A stretch of 64,000 nucleotides of DNA from positions 5,684,716 through 5,748,715 of the forward strand of contig CP053163.1 of NCBI GenBank assembly GCA_014607495.2. Reading direction: 5' to 3'. Shown here in pieces: positions 1-13,300 of this stretch. Both the position numbers and the translations under genes were made by a program. Position 1 is the stretch's first letter. Each line of letters opens with the position of its first letter. Under the pieces are notes generated by a model. It worked only from the letters and a program-made list of their open reading frames with translations. It searched no databases and was not told the origin of the DNA. Source of the stretch: Carposina sasakii. Lineage: Eukaryota > Arthropoda > Insecta > Lepidoptera > Carposinidae.

Positions 1-1291
1 AAACTGGATTGTTTTAAGTATTTTCATTTAAAAAAAAAACTACTGGGTTGTATTTATTATAAGGAATATAGCCTCAGTACCGGACTTGAAAGTCTGGAGG
101 CTTCTGGGCAACAATAGTGCCCATGGCCCCAAATCTGAATTTAAAATGTTCTATTGTAAGGGCCCGGTTGCCCTTCCCTAAATCCGGCCTTAGCTGTACA
201 CTGCTAGTCCACAAGGGAAATTTAGCTTCAAGAATATACATAGTTTTAATAATTAGATATCTCGTCATCTGTAAGACAAATCTCGACGGAGAATGGGACG
301 TCTAGGGAGAGACAGGCTCCCTTTACCGGTTCGTGACCCTTTTCTGTGGTCAGCTCCAGACTTTATTGAGATTTATACAATGAGGTTTTATTTTCTTGTA
401 ATAAATAGGATTTATACCAAACTTTTACCTTCTCATTAGCATTAGTCATCGTCAGTGAAAAATATTTACCAAAAGCATACCGAGTCGAGCTACTTCAAAC
501 ATCAGATGTTTGAAGAAAGTAGTTCATGCAAGTGACAAGGCATTATCTAAAGTACTTACTTACACAGTTACTTGTTATCTATATATGTATATAAGGTAGT
601 AAATATATAGGTAGTTGCCTATTTATACCTTACGTTTAACGCCAGCATAAGGTTAGTGTGCACTTAACAAACACATTCTAATGAGAACATATTTTTTATA
701 TTTTGTCTTAGAAATAATGACGTAGGTAATACCTACACCGTCTTAAAATCTTATCTTATGTTTATGTACAAAAATAAATGTAATTTTATATTTTTGCTGA
801 GTACAAATAGTACCGAAGTGCGTTTTACCAATGATTAAATCGCCTTCTTAACGTGCTTATCTATTATAAATCATCGATTTAATTAACTAGCCGTTGAATA
901 TCTTAGGAACCACTTTTTGCATGTTAAGCTTCTACTTAAAGTCACGAGCTTTATGACTAAGTAGGATGTATGTATTATGAATAAAGCATACATTTTTTAT
1001 TTGTGATTGTCTGGAACAAAAAATCAATAAAATAACGTACGTAACGCCTTTTAGAAAATAACCAATGTACTGCATATTACCTGCAAAGATCTGTACAGTA
1101 TGGGAACTCTCCTTACAGCCGTAGTACTGTACGCGTAGTTCGTAGTTGTTGCTACGAGTAGGGTCCTCGTAGTAACTTTTACCGTCTGTGCTAACTGTAC
1201 CCAGGGATCGATTATTTGACATACATTGCCGTGCAAAACGCCCCGGTGCCTAACTACATTTCATTTTAACCTTTTTTTTAAATACTTTCAG
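1..1291. other. upstream or intronic sequence, no gene seen
   Basis: No coding exon could be supported here. The stretch at about 74-360 contains a string resembling a dispersed lepidopteran repeat (reverse complement includes GGCCGGATTTAG). The remainder is AT-rich. The transporter exon at 1292 begins in mid-codon, so this region is most likely an intron of that gene, with the 5' exons left of the window. Confidence 0.5.
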
Positions 1292-1384
1292 TCGTGGTAC
1301 CATCTTTGAAGACACCCGGCAAGGACCCGGAAAAAGGAGCTGGTTCTGAGAAAGCTGACTTCGAAAGGGCAATCGAACTAACCG
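1292..1384 (+). CDS. SV2-like transporter, first visible exon
   Basis: Acceptor ..TTTCAG at 1286-1291 and donor G|GTAAGT at 1385. It encodes a hydrophilic N-terminal cytoplasmic segment ending in ADFERAIELTG, which leads into the first membrane segment, as in SV2-like proteins. It starts with two bases of a split codon, so at least one exon lies upstream. Confidence 0.8.
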
Positions 1385-4300
1385 GTAAGTAGTATACCAA
1401 AGTGGCCACTAGGGTTGTTGTATATAGGTAGGTAGTGTTATTTTAGAAGTTATTTTTGTCATCAACCAGTGCGCATAACATAGTACCTACCTACTGAAAC
1501 GAAACCCAGTAAATCACACATTTATTACAGAAACTTACAACTTACAAATACAGGTAGGTAGGTTTTAGATTGAAGTTTTATCCAACATAACCACACATTA
1601 TGACCTGATACAACCTCAATAATTCGCAGGAATTTACCTACAAATACCTTGACCCCAAATTAAAGACGTAATAGGTAGGTTGTTTTTGTTTATTTTTTGC
1701 ATTTACGATGACCTACGCAGTTCTATGTCCGGTCACGTGATAGAAAGCGGTGGCCATCATGAGAACACGTGTATTGGAAACACGTTTTTCTGAATTTTGC
1801 TAAATGTGTGCCTAGAAAGTACCTTAGACAGGATCTCTATCTTACGTTAGAGATGCAGTGTTAATTGTTATATCAAAAATAAACCGGGGAAAGATAAACT
1901 ATGTGCTCATATTACAGGATATTTACTGTTTCTCTGAGCAGTAGTGTACATTTAAGGTGCTAAAAGTTAGTAGATTACGTTAGCTTATATTGTTAAATTT
2001 GCTGACACTAGACACTCGTGCCAGATCTCATTATATAGAGCAAGGCGGCTACCAGAACTAAATTAAACTGTCACGCTCGTGCATAGAGACAAGAACAATC
2101 CGAAAACCCACGACCGCATTCGTTCCATCGATTCATTAACGTAATCGAATCATAACAAAGTAAACAAAGCTACCGTAAAGATTATAATGGCGTAACATAT
2201 CAGCGTAATAACAATAACAGTCGTAGGTACACCGAAATAAGACACGCATAAACAGAACACGAACATTGTAAACAGAGATGTGAAGAGGATATGCCACTAT
2301 TAATGAATGGGTGTAATCTGCCTGCATTGCATTCCTTACCTTGAGTCCCTTGGAGTAAACAGACGGGTTCTTAGAATTGGGATCGTACGACACGAGTATG
2401 GATTTGTTTACATTCGCGAACCGGAATGAATGTACGATGATGCTACTAGGTTGTGATTTCCGGCGGGAACTGCCAAATGTACGATAAGCATTTATTTATG
2501 TAAAGGCATATTCATAGATATCTGGAAATAAGCGGCTGTTAGTCGCTGAACATCAGTCAGGTCGGCACTGACTCGTTCTAGTAACCGCTACATAAAACAA
2601 TCTGATATGAACAATGACCCTAGCGATAAAATAGTCTATAAGGATATGCGATAAATAGTTAGATGTCATGATAAAGGGCATCGTGATCAGCGCATGTTGG
2701 CGTTGGCTTTCTTTCCCTATGGCATCTGGATCATTCACCAGTAGCATGGCTTTTTAAAAGGCTTTTTGATGCGTGAAACGGGTTGTCGATTTTGGTCAGT
2801 AAATATTAGTAGTACTTGATCCTAAATTTTATGAAGGTTGTTTTAATAAAAACGCAGATTGGTACTAGCATAGTATTAGGTATGACATAAATACAGACTC
2901 AGGTAGAGACAAACTGTTAAAAACTACAGACATAGCCGTGGGAAAAACCAGATATTGTTTGTAAGAATGTTACTCACCTTGTATTTTCTGACTGCTCATA
3001 AAAACTGGAAGTGGCATATAGGTGCGCTAAAGGTGTCAGGTACTTTTTATCAGCTCAAAGACAAAGTAAAGTGACAACGATCTTTCTCAACAAGGCTCTA
3101 GATCTATAGCTCTGCTTAGGTTTCGCTGTTCTCAAAACTAGAATTAACATTTTGATAGCTCTGCTGTAAATAATTCGTTTAGTTGGTATTCTCTTACGAA
3201 TCATTGACATGAAACTGACGAATGCAACCAAGTTATGCTTCGAAGAGTTAGGTTAGGTCAGCTCAGAACTACAAATTGAAGTAAGTAAACCACAGATTCT
3301 GTGTTTGATATGCTGCAATCAATGGGGTCTGAGGCAAAATCCTACTAATATCTTTTAATCGTGTACCCTGCTATTCTCCAGGCTATGGAAGGTTCCACTA
3401 CCTGCTGCTCGCGGTTTGCGGGCTGGTCAGCACCTCCGAGGAGATGGACGTCATCTCCATGTCCTTCATCCTGCCCTCGGCACAATGCGACCTAGATCTC
3501 AACACACAAACCAAAGTAAGTAATCATAGCGATGTAGCCCATCACTCTCAGGGAATGAGCTAGCAATTTGTCTGTTATTCCAAACGTGGTTGGCAGTATC
3601 TCCTTTGTGATCCTGTAGTTTTGGCTAAGTAGCCTAATTTGGTAACACAGCCGGAAGTCTTAGAAGTTACTTATTCGTTGGGAATTGGAATGCAATACAT
3701 AGAAATGCTCTACCTACTTAATACATTAAGAACCTACTGTTCTTATACAGGTTATAACAGAAATGGTATGTTAAGCGAAATGCTATATAACTGTAGTGAA
3801 CCTATCCCCAGAGACTAGAAATCACATGTTTTTTTTCTGTAGATAGTATGGAGAATTCCTAAGCAACTCAGAATTGGCCCATACAATGTTGAAAAATAAA
3901 TAATATGTTATTTTAAGTTTCGGGAAGGTAATTCTCAATAATGGGCTATATTCATAGCATTTCGCTTTTAGCATACCCTTTTTGTTACACCTTGTATACT
4001 TGTGAGTAAACTTAATTCGTTTACATTTAGTTGGAAATTTGGGAATGAATTGTATAAAAAGAGGTGACAAAATCACGCCTAAATAAGCAATGATTCCGCG
4101 GAATAGTAGGATTTCCACTGTTAAACAATCGTCATTGTGTGTTTAAGTACTTTACATAGACACTAAAACTATTGCCATCATGCTACCTACTAGCCTCGCA
4201 AATAATTTGTGAATTGCTTCCGGGGGTTCTAGAATGGCCACATGAGCCAAGATAACAAACAAAGCGGATATCCTTGGCGATCTTATGCGACCGTTACAGA

Positions 4301-7300
4301 AGATGACAAATCTTGATGTAGTTTGGTAATCGACCGTGTTTAATTTTTTGATGAAATCATTGCCATTAATGTTAATGTCCGTAACACATGGGTGTCAGTA
4401 AATTATGACGCTAGGTGTTAATTTTGCAAATAAACTTAGCCTTTATAATTTGTGATGAAAACACATAAAAAGAAGACACGATCACATTATAGTCACGAAT
4501 CTTGACCGTGTTTTGTACCGCAAAAACGTCTCCTTTTCGATATATTAAACCAACTTTAAAAACGCCAAAATGTGTGCGTGACTCTAAGAAATGTTTTCCC
4601 GTTTTTTTCTCAGCCTTTAACAAAATTCTCGATGGTGATTGGTTGGCTGACGCCACATGCCACCCAGCCAGTGTAGAGAATTTGGTAAACAGATAGATAG
4701 AATTTATTTGAAAATTACACATACACGGACAGCAACAATATAGAAGAAGACAAAGGAAATAAGGTAGAAATAGACACAATAGAAAAGAGTAGGCAAACCT
4801 GAGGGGCGAGCACAATTGTCGAAAAGAACAGTAACAAGAAGGACTGTTACTTGAATAAAAACATTTGCTGGGGACCCAGCCTTAGATAGACATACATATA
4901 GAGTGCGTTTCATCACAACATAGTTCCTTTGGAAGATGGCGCTACTAAGACTATGTGCATACAAACTGTAACTGCATAATAAAAAAACGGCCAAGTGCGA
5001 GTCGGACTGGCGCACCGAGGGTCCGTACAAACCCGTTTTATTATATGACGTAGGTAACTAATAATTTTCAGATTTCGCAATTTTTCCTTTATCCGTGCTA
5101 TTGTGCTATATGACGTTGCTTCGTTCCAAATTTCAAGATTCTATGTTCACGGGAAGTACCCGTAGGTTTTGATTCGCTTGCGAAAGTCGAAAATTTGCGG
5201 AAATTTGCGACATAAATCTTTTGATTGCATTGGCTTAGAAGTTTCATTTTTTCACAACTCTTAGGGTCAGTAGACCTGCGTATTTGATATAAATTTCAGC
5301 TTGATACCTTCACGCGTTTCTGAGAAAAAGGGTCTTGACAAAGGTACGGAACCCTAAAAATGTTACTTCCCAAATCGGGCATATGAGTTAGTAAACGAAC
5401 TCTACGGCTGTGTTTCCGAAATAGGGTAGACCACAAGATACAAAGTTTACTTAGGTAGGTAATGTTTCTCTCCCCAGGGATGGCTCAACAGCATAATCTT
5501 CATCGGCATGATGGTCGGCGCGTACGCGTGGGGTTCCGTCGCGGACTCGCTCGGACGCAAGCGAGTCCTCATCGCGATCTCCATCATCAACGCGCTTGCC
5601 ATCGTCGCCTCCTCTTTCAGCCAGAACTACGAGCTGTTCATGTTGTTCCGGTTCATCAATGGTGCTGCGTAAGTATTTATTTTGTCTTGTAACTTGCAAC
5701 TCAAGGGTTCTGAAGGTTTTCTGATACAGGGTGTAACAGAAGGGGTATGTTAAGCGAAATGCCATGAACATAGCCCACTACAAAGAACCTATTCCCAAAA
5801 TTTGAAACTCGAAATCACATGTATGTTTGTTGATTATGTGGACTGTAAGGTTGTAAGGGCAATGGAGGGAAAAGAATTCATCGGGACTTACATAGGTATG
5901 TGCATTGAGCCGCCGTGATCGATGCGGGGCGCCCCGAAATGCTATCGTTATCTGCCACTATCTTCTTGTTTCTCTTTTGTTTGTTTATTGTATGCTTGTT
6001 GATGGTCACGATTTTGGTTTGCTTGGTTGATCTACAGATTGTGTTTGTTTTTATCTTATTTTTTATTACGCGAGGATTTGATGCGCACACACCGTGAGCG
6101 GAGCGAAAAAAAAGAGTGAGTGATTGATTGGAATAGGAATGAAAGGTTGCGAGGACGGAATGAAGGAATATAACATAAGAATGGCGGGAGAATTTAAAGA
6201 AAGGGAAGGTTGACGTTGCAATATTTAACATTTTCCCCCCCCGCTGGCGAAATCATGAGTCAGAAATTTTGGTATGTCCAATCCAACCAACAGCATAGTT
6301 TGATGATGATATATAGATAAATGATAATAATTAAATATAATAAATAATAAGAATAGATGATAATATGATATGAAGATTATGTTAAAATATCTATTCATAG
6401 GAAGGTATAGGACAAAGCTTCACAAGCGGTCTATCTAAAACCCCATGTGCAGTCTTGACCGTAGCGGAGCGTGGTACACCATCTCGTCCTGGAAATAACT
6501 TAGTGATGCGTCCGAAACGCCAACGCAGTGGGTGGGCCGTCTCATCTTTGATTATAACGATTTGGTTAATTTTTGCTTCGCCTAAAGTTTTGGTCCATTT
6601 AAGACGTTGTGACAGAGTTGTTAAATATTCACTGTGCCACCGAGACCAAAAATCTTGGTGCATGCGTTGCAATAATTGCCAACGTGTCAATCTGTTAATG
6701 ACAGTATTAGAATAATCAGGTGTAGGCACCGTTGTAAGGGGTGCCATGGTAAGGAAATGACCGGGTGTAAGCACTGCCAAGTCATTCGGATCTGAACTAA
6801 GAGGGCACAGAGGCCGTGAGTTTAGAATAGATTCTACTTGAACTAGAAGCGTATTCAATTCTTCGTATGTTAATGTCTGTGCACCTATAACCCTAAAAAG
6901 ATGTGTCTTAACAGACTTCACACCCGCCTCCCATAGCCCTCCGAAGTGAGGAGCTCCAGGCGGATTAAACTTGAATTCTATGTATTCTGCCTCACATGCA
7001 GAAAGCATAATGTTTGCTAATTGTGACTGCGCACCTTTGAAATTGGTACCACAGTCACTGTGAATTGTGCTACATCTACCACGACGACCAATAAATCGGC
7101 GGAGAGCCGCTAAAAATGCTTCACTGGACAAATCTGATGCCAATTCCAAATGTAGTGCTTTTGTGGCAAAGCACACGAAAAGACACAAATATGCTTTAGT
7201 GGTCCGAGCACCACGGTGACGTTGAAATGTGATATTAAACGGTCCGGCGTAATCACAACCTACTGTTTGAAAAGCTTTGATTTGAGTAATACGAGAACGA

Positions 7301-10300
7301 GGTAGATCCGCCATCTCGGGTTGGAAATTTAATGGCTTCATACGGAAGCAACGATAGCACTTTGATATGACTTGACGAATGGCCCGTCGAGGAGACAAAA
7401 CCCAAAAATTTTGAAGGAGAAGATACTGCATAGTTTGTAAGCCGGGATGCAGATTCTCGTCATGTACGCTTTGGATGATAAGCTGAGTAAGGCGATGTTT
7501 GCGCGGTAGTAACGCTGGATGTTTGGTTTCGAAATTGAGATCTGATCTAGACAGTCTACCCCCCACCCGAAATATATCCGTTTGATCTAAAAATGGGCTG
7601 AGCCCCTTAATTGATTTAGGTAGAACTCGACCTGATCGCAAACGTGCTATCTCATCCCTGAATGCTGAATGTTGCACATGTTTAACGAGCTCCATCAGAG
7701 CATTATGAAGTTCGGACTCTGTCAAATGATCAGAATGTTTATGTTTGCGAAGAGCATCAACAAATCTCTTGCAATATGCTACAATACGCTGAACCTTTCT
7801 CAGCGATGAAAATTTACTGATTAGACTATCAAATGGATGTTCGCCATTTGCCAGAGTATTAGACAAAACACATACCCGTTTCTCACTCGATATTTCAGGA
7901 TCAGTTTGATATGATTTTGTCTCAGGCTCTTTCGGCCAATTATGCTGATCACGTGACAGCCACTCTGGGCCAGTCCACCACATTTGATGATTAATAAGAT
8001 CGTGGGGCGTTAAACCACGACTTGCACAATCCGCAGGATTTTGTTTACCTGAGACATGATTCCAAATAGCTCCAGGGATCTTACGTTGAATATTTGATAT
8101 ACGATTTCCCACAAAGGCTTTGTAATCACTTGATTTGGACTTGATCCATGATAGGACTATGGTTGAGTCGGACCATGTATACACACCTTCGATTTCTATG
8201 AAGTCCGAAAAAAGATTTGTGATATGATGCACAAGGTCAGCTAGTAACGAAGCACCACAGAGCTCGAGCCTAGGCAATGTCCTACGTTTTGTAGGCGCCA
8301 CACGTGATCTAGCACCTACGAGGGCAACATGATGTTCATTTTGATGATTGGTGGAACGAATGTAGACCACGCCAGCATAACCTGCTTCACTTGCATCTGA
8401 AAACCCGTGAAGCTGATAAGTGACCGCGTCATCTTGGGTGATGCGCCTAGGAATTTTCAGCTGCGACAAGTGGGGTAACTGCTGCATGTATTTCGTCCAA
8501 AATTGTTTAATGTCGTCCGGTACGGGGTGATCCCATGGTGACCCTAATAACCACAATCGCTGAATAAGATGCTTTGCCTGAAATGTCAATGGCGTAAGAA
8601 GGCCGATAGGATCATAGATGCGAGCTAGTTCAGAGAGCATGGTACGTTTGGTACATTCCCGATTTATTTGATTTACATTGTAACTGAATATGTCTTCTTG
8701 TGAATTCCAGCACAGACCGAGGACCTTCACAAAGAGAGCATCGCTATCAAATGTAACGCCCGGAACCGCACGGTGACTCTCGGGTACATTATTCAGTACA
8801 GCCGTGTGATTGCTGGACCACTTTCGAAGCTCGAAACCGCCCGCCGCCATGAGGCCAATAAGCTGCCTCTGACATTCCAAAACGTCATCAACGCCGCTAC
8901 AACCGGTCACGACGTCATCGACATATAGATCTCGGCGTAAAATGCCTGCTGCAATAGGGAAAGAATCCTCCTCATCGTGAGCGAGCTGTTGCATCGTGCG
9001 AATTGCCAAATATGGCGCTGAAGAAACGCCGAAAGTCACCCGATTGAGGCGGTATTCCTGCACGGACTCTTGAGGTGATCCTCTGAAGAGAATACGTTGA
9101 AAATCCCGATGTTGTTCTGTGACAATGATACGACGATACATCTGACGAACATCAGAAGTAAACACGACTGGGTGCAGTCTGAAACGCCACAATATATCCG
9201 TTATATCTGCCTGAAGTCTTGGCCCCGTCAGAAGAGTATCATTCAAGGACACACCATTTTTATCCTTGCACGACGCGTCGTACACCACACGAAGCTTGCC
9301 TGGCTTTACAACCGCATGATGCGGAATATAATATGCTGAAGGTGATTGACACTCCTCCGGTGGCACCAATTCCATCTGGCCACTTCCTTGTATTCTTCAT
9401 GAAACGTAGGATTTTTTAGCAATCGCCTTTCTAATTGTTGAAAACGTCGAAGCGCAATCGAATAGGAATCACTGAAAGATGGCATTTGCTCACGAAATGG
9501 TAAGTATACGATATAACAACCGTCACTGTTACGACGATGAGTTGATTGATAAATTTGTTCACACTGAGATTCAGCTGCAGACTGACACTCCTTTGATTCT
9601 GATATGTTATCTATCTCCCAAAACTTTTGAATGGCAACATCCAAACTGGCATCCATTGACACGTGATTGATTGATAGAGGGGTGGGAGCAGAGTCACTTG
9701 ATGATGAGGTACGTCCCATTAAGATATAACCAAATATTGTATTGATAGCTGTTGCAGCTTGATTGCCACCATCAATTATACCTGGCAGCAAAATTTGTGG
9801 AAATATTTCTCCACCAATGAGAATGTCTATTGGTCTAAACTTGTAATATGACTCATCTGCTAACCTAAGATTTGCTAAATGTTTAAAATTAGTAATGTTC
9901 ACAGGATGAGTAGGCATATCACCACATATTTTTTCCAATGTAACTGCCTCGGTTGTAAATGTAGGCTCTGATTTACCTATAGGACGAATCTCTAAAAATA
10001 CCTTGCTACTAGATTGTGCCGGGACCTCACCAATACCTGACATAGCTGTAGTAGCCTTGTATCGGATTAGATTAAGACGTCGAGTACAATTATTGGTAAT
10101 GATGTGGCTCTGACTACCTGGATCGAGAAGAATACGAACCTTTTGATAAGAGCCAAAGCCATCCTTCACCTCCACCTCTGCTGTTGCTAGCATCACAAAA
10201 GCAGAACCAACACTACCAGCTGAAATGTTAGACAAAGATGTGACTGGTGTGATGACATTCTCCGAAGAAAGATGGTGATGTGGAGCTAATTGATTAGAAG

Positions 10301-13300
10301 AAGCAGTTTCCTGACTATGATTTGGATTATGATTTAATGAGTTTCTTGGTGGAAAATGAAACAGGCTGTTGTACCGTTGACCACAACTTTTACACTTGTA
10401 CTGGGACATACATTTAGATGTCATATGATTACTGCGTAAGCAGTTGTAGCACAATTTGTTTTGTTTAACAATCTGGCTTCGCTCCTGAGGAGACTTTGCT
10501 AAAAATGTTGAACATGAATGTAAGGCATGTTTGTCCTTACATAACACACATGATAAATTGTTTACTGATGTCTGTGCTAGAAGCATTGTTGGGGACGATT
10601 TTGATTGATGAGAAGGAGGATTAACTTTTTTGTATGATTGGTTAGGTAATAATTGGTTATTGGAAGATAAGGATGAACGCTCTAGAGCCTCACACCTGTC
10701 CTTCAAAAATGACTTTAATTGTTGAAAAGTAGGGAACTCACTGTTCTTACAATTCAGCTCAAAAGCCTCTCGTGAAGCTTTGTCAATTTTGGTCAAAAGT
10801 GAGTAAATGAAACAAAGTCCCAATTGGATGTAGGTAAACCGAGGGAAGATAATATTGATAAGTTCTCACTATAATTATCTATCAATGTACGCAGAATTTG
10901 AGCTGATCCTGTAGCCATAGGTTTCTGATTGGTAATTTGTTCCCAACAAATGAATGCCAGATATCTTTTGTTACTATATCTGTCAACCAAAGCATCATAT
11001 GCACCCTTGTAATTGATATCCGATATAGGAAAAGCACGAATTATATTAATGGGTTCTCCTGAAAGTGATGTGATTAAATACTGAAACTTTTCCACATCGG
11101 TTAAATCCAACCGACGATGAACAAGCGTGTTAAACAAGTCAATAAAACCAGGAAAGTCTTTTAATTGACCTGAAAAGGTAGGTAATTTCATAGGTGGAAG
11201 CTTACTGTTCGATTTTTGTTTATTACTTTCACTGTGTGGAGAAGCCTTAACAGTATCTTCCTTTGGCAAGAATTTACGCCTAGCCTCCAGCACTTCAAAA
11301 TACATGTCATCTGCCTGTTCCTGGTATAAAGTTTGTTTATTGATGACTTCCTGGTCAGCCCCAGCCTGCACGACCAACGAAAGAATTTTTGTATGAGCCT
11401 CATTAAAAGAGTCCATATAAGAGTCTAAGCGGGAGCACCATGTTTCTAATCTACCTAACACACTTGAATTTGTTGCACAACTTCTCGCACAAGCAACTGC
11501 ATCCATAAGCCGCTTATGAGCTACACTGCGTTTCGCTTCATGGTGAGCAATCAAAGCTTCACTCATGATGATTGATGATAATTTGGTAGAAATTGAGTAA
11601 TTTGGTAGAAATTATTCTTTACATATGGCAGCCCTAAGACCGAACGAATGCCGCGAACGAGTCATTCAATTACACTCGAAAGGGGTCAATTCTGCAACTT
11701 GATAAAAATCACAAAGTATGACGATATTGATCTGTAAAGACGTTTTGTGTTATAATTATCACACAAATACAAAGCACTATTGATTATATTAAAATGAAAT
11801 ATTAACTATTGCTGTATATGTTACGCAATACGACACTTACGAAAAATAAAAATTTCTGAAAGAACGTGAAGAAATTATGATAATATGACTTATTTAGGTA
11901 ATTATATGCTCAGCTTAAATATAAAACCACCCACGAATTGCTATATGTTACGAACAAATACTTCACTATGTAAAAAATGATTCTCCAACACTAGGAAATG
12001 TTAAATAGAATGATATTTAAGTGCTATATGTTACACTTAAAATAGTGTTAGAAATGATAAGTATTATATGTTATAACTACTCACACACGATACAATGTTT
12101 GATATTATAGTAAGTTTTATATGTTAAACTTACACTGATAAAAATGTTTGAAATTGTAACTCACGAAAGATTTGAGAATAGCCACCCACACGCACAACAC
12201 GACTGAACGATATGAATGCTAGCTAAGGCAAAATGGACGATGTACCTCACGCCAACATTTAAAAATGAAAAATTTATAAATGATAGAATATGATAATTTA
12301 TGCTTGAAACACACTGAAAAATGATAAAATACACAAAAATATTACGTGAAACTTTATGCGTTGGTTGTTTTATACACACATAATACTAGCAAACACTTGA
12401 TTTAATTACGAAGATATATGTACCTACTTGCTATTGGTTTTCATGGCAGACCAAAAAATCTCTTGTTAAAACAAAATAGAATATTGTATAGATGGGCCAA
12501 AATCAGGCTCGACTGACCAAAATGTTGATTATGTGGACTGTAAGGTTGTAAGGGCAATGGAGGGAAAAGAATTCATCGGGACTTACATAGGTATGTGCAT
12601 TGAGCCGCCGTGATCGATGCGGGGCGCCCCGAAATGCTATCGTTATCTGCCACTATCTTCTTGTTTCTCTTTTGTTTGTTTATTGTATGCTTGTTGATGG
12701 TCACGATTTTGGTTTGCTTGGTTGATCTACAGATTCTGTTTGTTTTTATCTTATTTTTTATTACGCGAGGATTTGATGCGCACACACCGTGAGCGGAGCG
12801 AAAAAAAGAGTGAGTGATTGATTGGAATAGGAATGAAAGGTTGCGAGGACGGAATGAAGGAATATAACATAAGAATGGCGGGAGAATTTAAAGAAAGGGA
12901 AGGTTGACGTTACAATATTTAACAATGTTTTTCAAGATTGTATGAACATTTCTGAGTAGTTGAAAAATAAACATGTGATCTCAAATCAATTTTTTTTTTT
13001 TGAATAGGTTCCTTTTGGTGGCTATTTTCATAGTGTTTCGCTTAACATATCCCTTCTGTTACACCCTGTATAGTGAGCGAGTTAGTAAACAATGATCTTG
13101 AAAACCTAGTTAAAATTGATTGGTAAAGTGCGAATTGGTATTAGTTTTGAAATACTAACTTTAAATAAATCGTTTGCATATTTTGGAAAAAAAAAACATG
13201 GTAAATATATAGCATGAGAATCAGATTTTCCAACCCTATAGTCAGAAGATAGATGATAAAATTTAATGTTCTTCTCTCTCCTTACAGCTTAGGAGGTTCC

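Larger units (their letters stand above)
5828..12924 (-). mobile_element. BEL/Pao LTR retrotransposon (BEL-A), complete ends
   Basis: A 7097-bp element on the minus strand. It is bounded by LTRs of 403 and 402 bp (5828-6230 and 12523-12924) and a 5-bp target duplication ATGTT (5823-5827 and 12925-12929). The LTRs begin TGTT and end AACA. I count about two substitutions and one A-tract length change between them, so the insertion is young. The polypurine tract abuts the 3' LTR (minus-strand G-run plus AAAA, from 6231). The minus-strand sequence after the 5' LTR starts TTTTGGTCAGTCGAGCC and is the presumed primer-binding site. Coding order in the minus direction is gag, zinc knuckles/protease, RT, RNase H, integrase, with at least two breaks. 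Confidence 0.93.
5724..13071. repeat. palindromic MITE, copy 2, split by BEL-A
   Basis: The left half 5724-5827 (TACAGGGTGTAACAGAAGGG..) and right half 12925-13071 (..CCCTTCTGTTACACCCTGTA) are the two ends of the MITE family seen at 3746-4000 and 48584-48850. The BEL/Pao element sits between them, so the MITE was in the intron first. Confidence 0.8.

Noticed and set aside
4411..5030. Minus-strand frames of 108-134 codons in a transporter intron
   Set aside because: They run through MITE and dispersed-repeat sequence and have hydrophobic low-complexity readings without homology.
5878..6231. Short frames in the BEL-A LTR (repeated at 12573-12792)
   Set aside because: They appear identically in both LTRs because the LTRs are copies. 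They have no protein features.
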